Shown: positions 1-9,159, counted from the first letter of the stretch. The stretch is 64,000 nucleotides of DNA from UBA1368 sp964574965 (GCA_964574965.1 CAZNPR010000001.1:17181-81180), one strand, 5' to 3'. Notes: generated from the sequence alone by a model not told the origin. Numbers and translations are program-made.

Positions 1-329
1 TCCGGCAGCCGGGTAAACCATTCCATGACCTGCTGTTTGGTACTGGCAGTATCAGTCAGAATGGTTCCAGGTCTTAAAATATCTTTGATTTCATCAATGA
101 TCCCCGGAAAGGTATTGACCGGTGTGCATAAAATAATAATATCGGCCTTTTCTGCCCCCGTTTTAAGGGTCGTAGTGTAATCAACTGCTCCTAATTCCAA
201 AGCCTTCTCCAGCATTGCCTGATCCTGATCGACTCCGGCAATGTGGTTAACAGATGATGACCCTTTGAGCGCTAATCCGATCGAACCGCCGATCAATCCT
301 ACCCCCACGATCAGGATATCCGGCTGCAT
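1..329 (-). CDS. tyrA: Prephenate dehydrogenase, N-terminal part (runs off window edge)
   Basis: Oxidatively decarboxylates prephenate to 4-hydroxyphenylpyruvate with NAD(P) in tyrosine synthesis. About 109 residues are visible, starting MQPDILIVGVGLIGGS, with the Rossmann GxGxxG motif and the conserved ILCTPV and TDTASTK segments of TyrA enzymes. The rest lies before base 1. I chose the ATG at 329 because GGAG lies 9 bases upstream; an in-frame ATG at 347 inside the aroF end is the alternative. It follows aroF by one base, so the two are probably co-transcribed and translationally coupled. Confidence 0.9.
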   Translation of the reverse strand, partial: MQPDILIVGVGLIGGSIGLALKGSSSVNHIAGVDQDQAMLEKALELGAVDYTTTLKTGAEKADIIILCTPVNTFPGIIDEIKDILRPGTILTDTASTKQQVMEWFTRLP

Positions 330-330
330 C

Positions 331-1350
331 TTATTGTTCTCCGTCATTATTGAGCAGGGCGTGTAGTATTTTGATTTTCCCTACCAATTTAGCGAAATTT
401 TCAGGGGTCAGGGATTGCGGGCCATCAGATAAGGCTTCGCTGGGATTCTGATGTACTTCAATCATGATCCCATCCGCACCAGCACCGATGGCTGCCATTG
501 ACATAGGTTCAACCAGTTTCCATTTGCCGGTGCCATGACTGGGATCTACGATGACCGGCAAGTGAGTCAGATTTTTTATGACCGGCACAGCACTTAAATC
601 CAGAGTGTTTCGTGTGTAATGCTCAAAGGAACGTATCCCCCGTTCACACATAATCACCTCCGGATTCCCGCTGGAAATAATGTATTCAGCAGCCATGATC
701 CATTCTTCAATGGTAGCCGACGGGCCTCTTTTCAAGAGAATGGGGCGTTTTAGCCTGCCCAGTTCCCGCAGCAGGAAAAAGTTCTGCATATTACGGGCAC
801 CTACCTGCAATATATCTACAAAGGAAGCCACATCGTCGATTTGCCTTGGATCCATGATTTCCGTAACCACAGGCATACCTGTTATCTGCCGTGCTTCCGC
901 CAGTATTTCCAGTCCTTCCATTTCCATTCCCTGGAATGAATATGGCGAAGTACGAGGTTTGAAGGCTCCTCCCCGCAACATGGTCGCTCCTGCTTCTTTC
1001 ACTGCCAGTGCCACCTCGATCAGTTTTGTCCGCCCCTCCACGGCACAGGGTCCGGCAATGATCTGTAACTGACCGCTGCCAAAGGACTGATCCCCTACTT
1101 TTATTACCGTGCGTTCCGGTTTAAATTGCCGCGAAGCCATTTTGAAAGGCTGAGCGATCGGCACTACTTTTTCGACACCCGGCAAGGTTTCGACCAAATC
1201 CTGAGTTGCCTGGGTACGCTCGCCAATTGCTCCGATGATCGTCCTTTCGACCCCTTTGGATAAATGGACCTGGAAGCCTCTCTCTTTTAGTTTTTGGCCT
1301 ACTTGTTCAATTTGCGCCTCAGTTGCCTGAGATTCCATTACAATGATCAT
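331..1350 (-). CDS. aroF: 3-deoxy-7-phosphoheptulonate synthase (DAHP synthase, AroA-beta/KDO8PS-like)
   Basis: First enzyme of the shikimate pathway; condenses phosphoenolpyruvate and erythrose 4-phosphate. 339 residues. Residues 1-70 form a ferredoxin-like regulatory domain, as in Thermotoga and Gram-positive enzymes. The catalytic barrel shows AGPC (99-102, metal-ligand Cys102), KPRTSPYSFQG (131-141) and a C-terminal DPSHGTGKW metal site. The start is placed at ATG 1350 (MIIVMES), with AAAGGG 9 bases upstream, because family members begin this way; the open frame runs 39 codons further upstream without family similarity. It is directly upstream of tyrA, giving a chorismate-to-tyrosine unit. 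The N-terminal domain suggests feedback control by an aromatic amino acid (inference). Confidence 0.93.
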   Translation of the reverse strand: MIIVMESQATEAQIEQVGQKLKERGFQVHLSKGVERTIIGAIGERTQATQDLVETLPGVEKVVPIAQPFKMASRQFKPERTVIKVGDQSFGSGQLQIIAGPCAVEGRTKLIEVALAVKEAGATMLRGGAFKPRTSPYSFQGMEMEGLEILAEARQITGMPVVTEIMDPRQIDDVASFVDILQVGARNMQNFFLLRELGRLKRPILLKRGPSATIEEWIMAAEYIISSGNPEVIMCERGIRSFEHYTRNTLDLSAVPVIKNLTHLPVIVDPSHGTGKWKLVEPMSMAAIGAGADGIMIEVHQNPSEALSDGPQSLTPENFAKLVGKIKILHALLNNDGEQ

Positions 1351-1493
1351 AAGAAACATCCCTTTCTGGGAAGATGAGAAATAGAAAAAAGCCACGGAAC
1401 ATACTTGCGCCCATGGACTTATGGTCGTTTTTCCCCACCATCCTGCCGTACTGCTATTAGTAAACAATTTTCAAACTACCGTACTACAATAAA

Positions 1494-1523
1494 AGAATAT
1501 CATTTACAATTGATTGAATGCAA
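1494..1523 (-). promoter_or_regulatory. Candidate sigma-A promoter for aroF-tyrA
   Basis: Read on the minus strand, TTGCAT (1518-1523) and TATTCT (1494-1499) are separated by 18 bases. The start of transcription would lie about 140 bases upstream of the aroF ATG. No T-box, riboswitch or terminator was recognised in the leader. Assigned only from hexamer similarity and spacing. Confidence 0.35.
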
Positions 1524-1635
1524 GAGCATACTGGTTTTTCCTATTTAACAAACTTTTTATCATAAGCAGATTCAATTTGCAGGATATTTCGACATAAAAT
1601 AGAAAGAATCAATATAATCAGAAAGGAGTGATTAC

Positions 1636-2121
1636 ATGACTGGTTCTGATGTTGGAGTATTTGCTGCGTTTGGGGCTCTGATGGGACTATTCTTCATAAT
1701 CGGTATTGCAATGTATGTTTTGTTTTCTTTGGGCCTTTATACGCTGGCTAGCCGCCGCAATATTGAAAATGCCTGGCTGGCTTGGATCCCGGTGGCTCAA
1801 TTCTACACAATGGGCGAATTGATCGGACCTGTTAAAATAGCAGATTATGACATCGACAAACCAGGTCTATACCTGTTGCTGGGCATGGTGGGATGCTGGG
1901 TACTGTCTCAGATACCTGTACTTGGCATAATATTCGCGATAGCTACAGCTGTTTTGAGTTTCGGTGCTTTTTATTATTTATTCAAACGTTATACCACCGA
2001 CACCACACCTATGCTTTATACCATCCTCGCTTTGGTGACTTTTGGCTTTCTTGGGGCTATTTTCGTGTTTATGATCCGCAATAACGAAGACCTGAATAAA
2101 GACAGTTCCGCTGCAGTATAA
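1636..2121 (+). CDS. Small polytopic membrane protein of unknown function
   Basis: 161 residues with about four hydrophobic helices (roughly 10-38, 77-92, 95-118 and 127-147). A polar stretch, ASRRNIENAWLAWIPVAQ, follows the first helix; this resembles conserved loop segments in small Firmicute membrane proteins of unknown function. The C-terminus is short and charged. AAAGGAG lies 8 bases before the ATG. It is monocistronic, transcribed away from aroF, and followed immediately by a terminator hairpin. No enzymatic motif is visible and I do not assign a function. Confidence 0.75.
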   Translation: MTGSDVGVFAAFGALMGLFFIIGIAMYVLFSLGLYTLASRRNIENAWLAWIPVAQFYTMGELIGPVKIADYDIDKPGLYLLLGMVGCWVLSQIPVLGIIFAIATAVLSFGAFYYLFKRYTTDTTPMLYTILALVTFGFLGAIFVFMIRNNEDLNKDSSAAV

Positions 2122-2136
2122 ATCCAGTCATTTCAC

Positions 2137-2163
2137 AGCAGCTTCTATGGCTGCTTTTTTTAT
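2137..2163 (+). terminator. Rho-independent terminator after the small membrane protein gene
   Basis: The arms AGCAGC (2137-2142) and GCTGCT (2150-2155) enclose a seven-base loop and are followed by a run of T. It overlaps the end of the convergent antiporter gene. Confidence 0.75.
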
Positions 2164-4115
2164 CCTATTTGTTTTGCCGCCGCTCTTATTTGTTCGGCTT
2201 TTCCCATAATGATCAGTTGATCCCCAGTTTGTATGATACTATCAGCGCTGGGATTATACAGCGTATCGCTGTCTCTTTGTATGGCAAGGATCGTGATCCC
2301 CATACGATTCCGCATGTCGATTTCAGCCAAATTCCTGCCGGTAATAGATGATCCCTCCCCTACCCTGACATTCCAGATGTCGATTTCCGCAAGCGGATGT
2401 TCTTCTTCAGGTATGATGCGGGACAAACTGCGAAACATTTCATAATCCTCACTGCGTACTTCGTCAATAAACTTCTCAATTTCATTGACCGGTACCATAT
2501 AACGTATCAGTACCCGGGCAAAGATTTCTATGGAAGTCTCATACTCCTCCGGAATGACTTCATTGGCTCCTAATTTGTGCAAATCTGACACATTGGTTAC
2601 AAATCGGGTACGCACAATAATATGGACAGCCGGATTGAGCCTTTTTATAGTAGTAATGATTCTCCGGGTCGCCGCCGGGTCAGAGATCGCTATGACCACG
2701 ACCCGGGCCGAATCGATTTTTACCTTTTGCAGCACTAAATCATGGGTGGCATCGCCGTATAGAATCGGTTGTCCGGCAGCTTGTTCTGAGCGAACCGTTT
2801 CCGAATTCAAGTCAACGATCACATATGGTATATCAGCGTTGGCAGCCGCGCGGGCCAAATTCCTGCCATTTAAGCCATAGCCTATAATAATCAAATGGTC
2901 ATTGAGGATTACGTTGACTTCTTCCATCCCATCCGTTTCTTTACCTTTCCCAAAGGGAAATCTATTAGCAAGCGCAGCTATATTAGGAGATCCGGCTATA
3001 ATAAATGGGGTCAGCATCATGGTCAGGATCGAAGCCGCTAAAAATCCCTGATATAATTCCTGGCTCAATATATTATTATCAATGCCGACCTGCGAAAGAA
3101 TAAAGGCAAACTCACCAATTTGCGCAAGACTAAGTCCGACCAGGATCGCAGTGCGAAGAGGATATCCAAGCAGTAACGCAGTGATCAGGCATATGATAGC
3201 TTTGGTCACGATCACTAAGAGTGTCAGCATCAACACTTGCGGCAGGTTATGGGCAACTACTGACAAGTTTAACAGCATCCCGATTGAAACGAAAAATACA
3301 CTGGTAAATGCATCAATGAAAGGTGTAACATTGGCCAAAGCCTGATGGCTGTATTCGGATTCCGCTATACTAAGGCCGGCTAAAAAGGCCCCCAGCGCCA
3401 ATGATAGTCCAATACTGGAGGTAAGTTCAGCCACTGAAAAGCAGATAACGATTATACTGATCAGAAAAAGTTCCCGGCTCTGGGTACGTGTGATCTGGTA
3501 TAGAATCGGCGGCACCACATATATGGAAAGCAGGATGACCAGAATAATGACACCCGCAGCTTTAAGCAGAATGATCCCTACCGGATCGATCTGTGCCTGA
3601 GAATTCCCCAGCAGTGGAGCAAATAGCATCATGGCAACCACGATGATATCCTGGAAAATCAAAATTCCCAGGATAGTTTTACCATGGGGGCTATCCAATT
3701 CTGCGCGTTCTCCCAATTGCCGCAATACGATTGCTGTACTGCTTAAGGATACAAGGAAGCCTATAAATAACGCCTGATTAGCAGGCAAGCCACTTATTGA
3801 GACGATACCAAACGCAGCCGCGATAGTCAGGCCTACCTGCAGCGTCCCCCCCAGTAACACGGTTCTGCCTATTTTGATCAGGCTTTTGAAAGAAAACTCC
3901 AGGCCAATACTGAACATAAGTAAAATTACACCCAGCTCGGCGATGGTCTGTACCTGGTCTGGTGATTTGATCAGGGCTAATCCGTGCGGACCAGCAATCA
4001 TTCCAGTGAGAAGAAATCCTACGATCGCAGAAATACCCAGGCGGTTAAAAACATATAATACTGCTACTGCAAGGGAAAATATCAATACTATATCCTGCAA
4101 TAGATTAGCTTCCAT
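2160..4115 (-). CDS. CPA2-family monovalent cation:proton antiporter with RCK domains (KefB-like)
   Basis: 651 residues. The first ~380 are a dozen hydrophobic helices of the Na+/H+ exchanger fold (IGFLVSLSSTAIVLRQL, GAFLAGLSIAESEY). From about residue 405 a TrkA-N (RCK) domain begins, with dinucleotide-binding GYGLNGRN near 409, followed by a TrkA-C domain (about 565-650). It probably exchanges K+ or Na+ for protons across the cytoplasmic membrane, gated by a nucleotide on the RCK domain. GGAGG lies 7 bases before the ATG. Its end meets the terminator of the convergent upstream gene. Ion specificity cannot be read from the sequence. Confidence 0.88.
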   Translation of the reverse strand: MEANLLQDIVLIFSLAVAVLYVFNRLGISAIVGFLLTGMIAGPHGLALIKSPDQVQTIAELGVILLMFSIGLEFSFKSLIKIGRTVLLGGTLQVGLTIAAAFGIVSISGLPANQALFIGFLVSLSSTAIVLRQLGERAELDSPHGKTILGILIFQDIIVVAMMLFAPLLGNSQAQIDPVGIILLKAAGVIILVILLSIYVVPPILYQITRTQSRELFLISIIVICFSVAELTSSIGLSLALGAFLAGLSIAESEYSHQALANVTPFIDAFTSVFFVSIGMLLNLSVVAHNLPQVLMLTLLVIVTKAIICLITALLLGYPLRTAILVGLSLAQIGEFAFILSQVGIDNNILSQELYQGFLAASILTMMLTPFIIAGSPNIAALANRFPFGKGKETDGMEEVNVILNDHLIIIGYGLNGRNLARAAANADIPYVIVDLNSETVRSEQAAGQPILYGDATHDLVLQKVKIDSARVVVIAISDPAATRRIITTIKRLNPAVHIIVRTRFVTNVSDLHKLGANEVIPEEYETSIEIFARVLIRYMVPVNEIEKFIDEVRSEDYEMFRSLSRIIPEEEHPLAEIDIWNVRVGEGSSITGRNLAEIDMRNRMGITILAIQRDSDTLYNPSADSIIQTGDQLIIMGKAEQIRAAAKQIG

Positions 4116-4196
4116 GTTATAACCTCCATTTTTAAGTTAAAAATATATTGCCCCTTCATCCCCAATGTTTGGTTTAAACCCAAAAAAAGTGTAACA

Positions 4197-4233
4197 CAAA
4201 AACAGGGGACCGTCCAAAACCGATCCCCTGTTT
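4197..4233 (-). terminator. Rho-independent terminator of the liv operon
   Basis: An inverted repeat (AACAGGGGA/TCCCCTGTT-type arms, about 4199-4209 and 4222-4232) lies directly after livF and is followed on the minus strand by TTTTTGTG. It ends the livJHMGF transcript before the antiporter gene. Confidence 0.75.
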
Positions 4234-4247
4234 ATAATACGAAGAAG

Positions 4248-4955
4248 TTAGGCTTTCCCGAGATAGGCTAGTTTAACTTCCTCTTTTTCAGCTAATTCCC
4301 GTCCCGGCCCTTCCAATACGATATGGCCGGTTTCCATCACATATCCGAAATCTGCTATCTTCAATGCCGCAGTGGCATTCTGTTCGATCAATAATATCGT
4401 CATGCCTTGATCATTGATATCCCTTATAATTTTAAAAACCTCTTTGACTAATAAAGGGGCCAAGCCTAGAGACGGTTCATCCATCATCAGCAGCCGGGGA
4501 CGGGACATGATAGCCCGGCCAATAGCCAGCATCTGCTGTTCGCCGCCGGAAAGCGTCCCGGCAATTTGCTTTTCCCTTTCTTTTAAGCGGGGAAAACGCT
4601 CGAATATTTTATGGACGTCTTTTTGGATCTCCTGCTTGTCATTGCGTGCATAAGCTCCCATCAGCAAGTTTTCGTGAACTGTCAAATTAGCAAAGATCCG
4701 CCGTCCCTCAGGAATCAGCGTGATACCTTTCCTGGTTATGTCCACCGTTGACTTGCCGGTGATATCTTCTCCATTAAAAAGCACCCTGCCGGAAGCAGTT
4801 GGGACGATATTGCAGACTGCTCTGAGTGTAGTACTCTTGCCTGCCCCGTTGGCTCCAACTAAGGTAACGATTTTATTCTCCGGTACTTCCAGGCTGATCC
4901 CTTTTAAAGCATGAATTCCGCCATAATAAACCTGTAAATCCTCGATTTTAAGCAT
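4248..4955 (-). CDS. livF: Branched-chain amino acid ABC transporter ATPase LivF
   Basis: 235-residue ABC ATPase of the LivF type, one of the two nucleotide-binding subunits that power branched-chain amino acid import. Walker A GANGAGKST (34-42), signature LSGGEQ (135-140) and Walker B LLMMDEP ending at Asp159-Glu160 are intact. LivF members lack the longer C-terminal extension of LivG, which fits this length. It overlaps the end of livG by 8 bases and is the last gene of the operon, followed by a terminator. Urea or amide analogues are possible alternative substrates for this transporter family. Confidence 0.93.
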   Translation of the reverse strand: MLKIEDLQVYYGGIHALKGISLEVPENKIVTLVGANGAGKSTTLRAVCNIVPTASGRVLFNGEDITGKSTVDITRKGITLIPEGRRIFANLTVHENLLMGAYARNDKQEIQKDVHKIFERFPRLKEREKQIAGTLSGGEQQMLAIGRAIMSRPRLLMMDEPSLGLAPLLVKEVFKIIRDINDQGMTILLIEQNATAALKIADFGYVMETGHIVLEGPGRELAEKEEVKLAYLGKA

Positions 4956-5727
4956 CCGTATCCACCGCTCCTAAATAAGCCTCGATGACCTTCTGGTCAC
5001 TTTGTATTTCCCGGGGGCTGCCTTCAGCAATATTGACTCCGTAATCAAGTACATAGATACGCTTACAGATCCCCATGATTACTTCCATGTGATGTTCGAT
5101 CATTAAGACTGTCAAGTTAAATTCCTCTTTGATCCTGGTTATAAACTCCATCAATTCCTGTGATTCATTTGGATTCATGCCGGCTGCCGGCTCATCCAGT
5201 AGCAATAGATCTGGTTCTGTTGCCAATGCTCTGACGATTTCCAGTCTTCTCTGTTTTCCATAAGGCAATGATGTCGCCATTTCATAAGCTACGTCATCTA
5301 ACTGGACCTTTTTTAGCAGCTCCATGCATGTCTGGTAATGCTCTTGTCTTTCCCGGTTATATTTTGGCAAGCTCAGGATTGCCTCAACTATATTGGTATT
5401 TCGACGCAAATGCTTGGAAATCATTACATTTTCCAAAACCGTCATCGAGTTGAATAAGCGGATATTCTGAAAAGTCCTGGCGATTCCCATCTTGGTAATT
5501 TTTGCGGGATTTAAGCCGGTAATATTTTGGTTTCCAAAATAGATCTGTCCTTCCACGGGTTTATAAACACCGGTTATCATATTGAATACCGTAGTTTTTC
5601 CGGCACCATTAGGACCTATCAAACCGATAATTTCATCGGGGTAGATTTGCATGTGCAAATCAGATACAGCCCTTAACCCTCCAAACTCCATACTTATATG
5701 ATCTGTGGTCAGAACTGCTTCCTTCAC
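4948..5727 (-). CDS. livG: Branched-chain amino acid ABC transporter ATPase LivG
   Basis: 259-residue ABC ATPase. Walker A GPNGAGKTT (38-46), a signature variant LPYGKQRRLE typical of LivG, and Walker B LLLLDEPAAGMNP are present, followed by the LivG-specific C-terminal segment ending EAYLG. It pairs with LivF on the cytoplasmic face of LivH/LivM. It overlaps livM by 4 bases (ATGA type) and livF by 8 bases, so the three are translationally coupled. Confidence 0.93.
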   Translation of the reverse strand: MKEAVLTTDHISMEFGGLRAVSDLHMQIYPDEIIGLIGPNGAGKTTVFNMITGVYKPVEGQIYFGNQNITGLNPAKITKMGIARTFQNIRLFNSMTVLENVMISKHLRRNTNIVEAILSLPKYNRERQEHYQTCMELLKKVQLDDVAYEMATSLPYGKQRRLEIVRALATEPDLLLLDEPAAGMNPNESQELMEFITRIKEEFNLTVLMIEHHMEVIMGICKRIYVLDYGVNIAEGSPREIQSDQKVIEAYLGAVDTDA

Positions 5728-6785
5728 ATTGAAGCCCCCCGTTTCTTGAAAGAATCAACTTTATTCAGGATAAAATCCCAATTAAACTCTCTGGTTCCCA
5801 TCAGCCCCTGACGATAATATAGAATTACCAGGAGCAAGCCAAGGGCAAAAATAACCATTCTCATCCCGGGAAGTCCTGGTATCTGGAGCAGCCCGAACAA
5901 ATCGATAGGCTGTTCAACGACCCTGAGTACTTCCATCAAAATCGTAATGATGACGGCTGATATGACAGATCCGGTCAGGCTTCCCATTCCGCCCAGGACC
6001 ACGATCAACAGGATCTGGAAGGTGAATGTGAACCGGAACATGGTCGGGTCAACTGACGTAATGAGAAAAGCCATCAAGGCACCGGCAATGCCGGCAAAAA
6101 AAGCGCCAATGGTAAAGGATAAGACTTTATGGCTGAAAATATTGATGCCCATTGCCTCTGCTGCAATTTCGTTGTCCCTGATCGCTTTGAAAGCATATCC
6201 CCAATTGCTGTTGATGATTTTTTTCAGGATTATGATCGTGATAATTGCAATCCCCCAATAGACCCACATACTTTTTACCGAAGGAATATTTTTTAAACCT
6301 AACGCACCATTGGTGATTGAAATGGTATTGGTGACAACGATACGTATGATCTCTGCAAAGCCCAGGGTAGCAATAGCCAGATAATCGTCCCGCAAACGCA
6401 AGGCAGGGATCCCAATCAAAAATCCGAAAATAGCAGCAACGATACCAGCAGCAATAATGGCCGGGAGTATTGGCCATTGTACCTTTGCCAGTACTGGTAC
6501 GATGGGTTCCATAAAATAGATGATCTCTTTGCTGGCCGGAGACATCGTAAGGATCGCGGCGACATAAGCTCCGATACACATGAAACCGGAATGGCCTAAC
6601 GAAAACATGCCGGTAAAACCTAAAACCAGGTTCATACTGATGCCTAATATCGCAAATATTGCTGATAGATTGAGTATTCTGATATAGAATGCTGACAGAT
6701 TTCCCTGTCCCCACCATAATAAGATACAGATGATCAACAGAAGAGCGATATTCAGAATAAATTTAATATTTTTTCTGTCGTCCAT
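5724..6785 (-). CDS. livM: Branched-chain amino acid ABC transporter permease LivM
   Basis: 353-residue inner-membrane permease with about nine to ten hydrophobic helices. Family segments include GFTGMFSLGHSGFMCIGAY and the cytoplasmic EAA-like region AIRDNEIAAEAMGIN that contacts the ATPases. It forms the translocation channel with LivH. It starts 3 bases after the livH stop and overlaps livG by 4 bases, which places it in the middle of the operon. Confidence 0.93.
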   Translation of the reverse strand: MDDRKNIKFILNIALLLIICILLWWGQGNLSAFYIRILNLSAIFAILGISMNLVLGFTGMFSLGHSGFMCIGAYVAAILTMSPASKEIIYFMEPIVPVLAKVQWPILPAIIAAGIVAAIFGFLIGIPALRLRDDYLAIATLGFAEIIRIVVTNTISITNGALGLKNIPSVKSMWVYWGIAIITIIILKKIINSNWGYAFKAIRDNEIAAEAMGINIFSHKVLSFTIGAFFAGIAGALMAFLITSVDPTMFRFTFTFQILLIVVLGGMGSLTGSVISAVIITILMEVLRVVEQPIDLFGLLQIPGLPGMRMVIFALGLLLVILYYRQGLMGTREFNWDFILNKVDSFKKRGASM

Positions 6786-6788
6786 CAG

Positions 6789-7682
6789 CTACACCTTCTC
6801 TACTGCGTTCTCGCCCAGGATACCGCCAGGCCTGAACAGTAAAATCAAAATCAGTATAACGAAGGCAAAGGCGTCCCTGTAACCTGACAAACCAGGCAAA
6901 AAGGCCACGATCATTATTTCACAGATACCTAATACGAAACCGCCGATCATCGCACCTGGTATACTGCCTATCCCACCCATTACTGCTGCGATAAAACACT
7001 TTATACCAGGGAATAATCCCATCAGCGGATCGACTTGCGGATACTGCATGCTCCACATTATACCTCCGACACCTGCCAGCGCAGAGCCAATTACGAAAGT
7101 AGTGCTGATAACTTTATTTACATCAACAGACATGAGGCTGGCAGTTTCAAAATCTCTTGATACAGCCCGCATTGCAACACCCATTTTGGTCCTTTTGACA
7201 ATAAACATGACCAGTATCAGCAAAATAAAAGTAACGATTGGAATAAGTATGGTAAGCGACAGGAATGATATTTCTCCAACATTGATATTCCAAACCAACT
7301 GCTCGGGGCGGGGGAATGGTTTTGGCCGGGCGCCGATTACTACGATGGCTACATTTTGCAGTAGAAATGAGACACCGATTGCTGATATCAGCACCGATAT
7401 TCGCGGTGAATTTCTTAAAGGCCGATAAGCTACTTTTTCAATACTTACGCCCAGCAAGGTAGTCAATACAATGGCCAGAATAAAGGCCCAATACCAAGGC
7501 AAAGCAAATATCAGTATACCATAGAAAGCAATGTATGCAGCTACCATCAGCAGATCCGCATGAGCAAAATTGATAAGCCTGATGATGCCGTAGACCATGG
7601 TATACCCGATGGCGATCAATGCATACAGACTGCCCAAAGTAATGCTGTTGGCCACATTCTGGAGAAATATATCCATGGACAA
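6789..7682 (-). CDS. livH: Branched-chain amino acid ABC transporter permease LivH
   Basis: 297-residue permease with the LivH signature GLIYALIAIGYTMVYG-like segment (here GSLYALIAIGYTMVYG) and INFAHAD. The TTG at 7682, 11 bases after AGGA, gives the start MSMDIF; the ATG at 7676 is equally possible because a second GTGG lies between. It is separated from livJ by a strong hairpin, so its expression may be lower than that of the binding protein. Confidence 0.92.
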   Translation of the reverse strand: MSMDIFLQNVANSITLGSLYALIAIGYTMVYGIIRLINFAHADLLMVAAYIAFYGILIFALPWYWAFILAIVLTTLLGVSIEKVAYRPLRNSPRISVLISAIGVSFLLQNVAIVVIGARPKPFPRPEQLVWNINVGEISFLSLTILIPIVTFILLILVMFIVKRTKMGVAMRAVSRDFETASLMSVDVNKVISTTFVIGSALAGVGGIMWSMQYPQVDPLMGLFPGIKCFIAAVMGGIGSIPGAMIGGFVLGICEIMIVAFLPGLSGYRDAFAFVILILILLFRPGGILGENAVEKV

Positions 7683-7724
7683 CTGCTACCACTTCCTTTA
7701 CATAGATTAGTGCTTAAAATAAAC

Positions 7725-7752
7725 ACTCCCCTCCTCTTCAAGGGAGGGGAGT
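7725..7752 (-). terminator. Intercistronic hairpin between livJ and livH (partial terminator or mRNA stabiliser)
   Basis: A perfect 10-bp inverted repeat (7725-7734 with 7743-7752, GC-rich) with an 8-base loop lies between livJ and livH. On the minus strand it is followed by GTTTATTTTAAG, only a moderate U-tract. In ABC operons such elements commonly raise binding-protein mRNA over permease mRNA; that role is inferred here. Confidence 0.65.
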
Positions 7753-7771
7753 ATTGAGTGAATTGATTGTT

Positions 7772-8956
7772 TTATTTAGGATCGACCTTGGTTTCGTAAA
7801 CGAACTTGCCGTCCATAACTTTCTTGATAACGGCAGTTTTCGTGGCATCCCCGTTTGCATCCAGCGTGATGATTCCGGTTGCGCCTTTGAAGTCTTTGGT
7901 TGCTGCCAGTGCATCTCTGATGGCAACACTGTCAGCTGTTCCGGCTCTTTCCATAGCATCAAGGGCTAAGATATAAGTGTCAAATCCCAATGCTGCAAAT
8001 GCATTGACTTCCTTGTCGGGATATGCCTTTGTGAACTCATTCAGGAAGGTAGTTGATACTTCGGTAACCGGTTCTTCAGCTGTAAAATGGGTGCTGAAAT
8101 AAATATCTTTATACTGGGTCACCTGATTGAGGAATTCTTCCGCTTCCCAGGTGTCACCACCCAGAATAGGTACAGTGATTCCTAATTCTCTGGCTTTGGC
8201 AACTAAAATACCGCATTCCAGGAAGTTCCCCGGTGCAAATATAACATCAGGATTCTTGGATTTAACTTCCGTCAGCTGAGCGGAAAAATCCTTGTCTCCA
8301 GTATTGTAGTTCAATTCTGCCACAATAGAAGCATCGCCATTGGTGGCTTTGAATGCTTTTTTAAAATAGCTGCTTAAACCCACTGAATAATCCTGTTGTA
8401 CGTCCTGAATAATGGCAGCTGTTTTAGCTCCCAGTGTACCCGTGGCATAATTGGACATAACAGTACCCTGGAAGGGATCGATAAAGCAGACCCGGAAATA
8501 GTAGTCGTTGTCCAGGGTAACAGCCGGATTGGTTGGTGAACATCCAATTACCGGAACTTTTGCATCAAGAGCAACCGGTCCACCGGCCATTGATAACGAA
8601 CTTCCATAACTGCCAATGATCACATTTACATTTTCTTTGCTGATCAGTCTTTCTACAGCATTGGCAGCTTCCTGTTTTTCTGATTTGTTGTCAACAACGA
8701 CTAGTTCTACCTTCTTGCCTAAAACTTCAGGATACAGTTGGTTGGCCAGTTTAATACCTTCTACGGTCATTTGGCCGCCGGCAGCATTGGTTCCGGTCAA
8801 AGGTTCATAAACACCGATTTTGATTACATCTGCTGCCTGTTCTTTGTCTGAATCTGCCCCTTTGTCTACAGCTCCGCCGCACCCTACAGCCAGCATAGAC
8901 AGCGCAACGATCAGAACTACAATTGTGACATACCTTCTTCTTTTAATACTTAACAA
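7772..8956 (-). CDS. livJ: Branched-chain amino acid ABC transporter substrate-binding lipoprotein
   Basis: About 394 residues, a type I periplasmic-binding fold of the LivJ/LivK family (IKIGVYEPLTGTNAAGGQ-like start, then DNKSEKQEAANAVERLI). The start is set at TTG 8956, 8 bases after GAGGAGG. This gives MLSIKRRRY, a hydrophobic core, and a lipobox LAVGC with the lipidated cysteine at residue 26. The protein would be anchored to the outer face of the membrane and deliver ligand to LivHM. The open frame extends 12 codons further upstream to 8992 without a ribosome-binding site. First gene of the liv operon. Confidence 0.9.
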   Translation of the reverse strand: MLSIKRRRYVTIVVLIVALSMLAVGCGGAVDKGADSDKEQAADVIKIGVYEPLTGTNAAGGQMTVEGIKLANQLYPEVLGKKVELVVVDNKSEKQEAANAVERLISKENVNVIIGSYGSSLSMAGGPVALDAKVPVIGCSPTNPAVTLDNDYYFRVCFIDPFQGTVMSNYATGTLGAKTAAIIQDVQQDYSVGLSSYFKKAFKATNGDASIVAELNYNTGDKDFSAQLTEVKSKNPDVIFAPGNFLECGILVAKARELGITVPILGGDTWEAEEFLNQVTQYKDIYFSTHFTAEEPVTEVSTTFLNEFTKAYPDKEVNAFAALGFDTYILALDAMERAGTADSVAIRDALAATKDFKGATGIITLDANGDATKTAVIKKVMDGKFVYETKVDPK

Positions 8957-8977
8957 ACGTCCCGCCTCCTCTTTTTG

Positions 8978-8998
8978 ATGACATGTCCTCATGACATG
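8978..8998. repeat. Direct repeat and inverted repeat in the livJ leader (possible operator)
   Basis: ATGACATG occurs twice (8978-8985 and 8991-8998), separated by five bases, and contains a 6-bp inverted repeat CATGTC/GACATG (8982-8987/8993-8998). It sits just upstream of the livJ ribosome-binding site. A regulator-binding or mRNA-structural role is plausible but untested. Confidence 0.35.
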
Positions 8999-9126
8999 CT
9001 TATTTAGGTATCATTCTATCATATTTTATCGTTTCTACCTTTAACTTTTAATAAATTCAAAAAGGATGATAAAACCAATTATCTGATTCTGCCGGTTTGG
9101 AGATAAAATAATATATCAATCTATTT

Positions 9127-9159
9127 ATTCATTAGATAAATGAATCATCATTGTATAAT
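9127..9159 (+). promoter_or_regulatory. Candidate promoter with overlapping inverted repeat upstream of yjbQ
   Basis: A consensus -10 TATAAT lies at 9154-9159. A weak -35 (TTAGAT, 9132-9137, 16-base spacing) lies within the inverted repeat ATTCATT/AATGAAT (9127-9133 and 9139-9145). The overlap would allow a repressor to block the promoter. Evidence is sequence similarity only. Confidence 0.35.
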
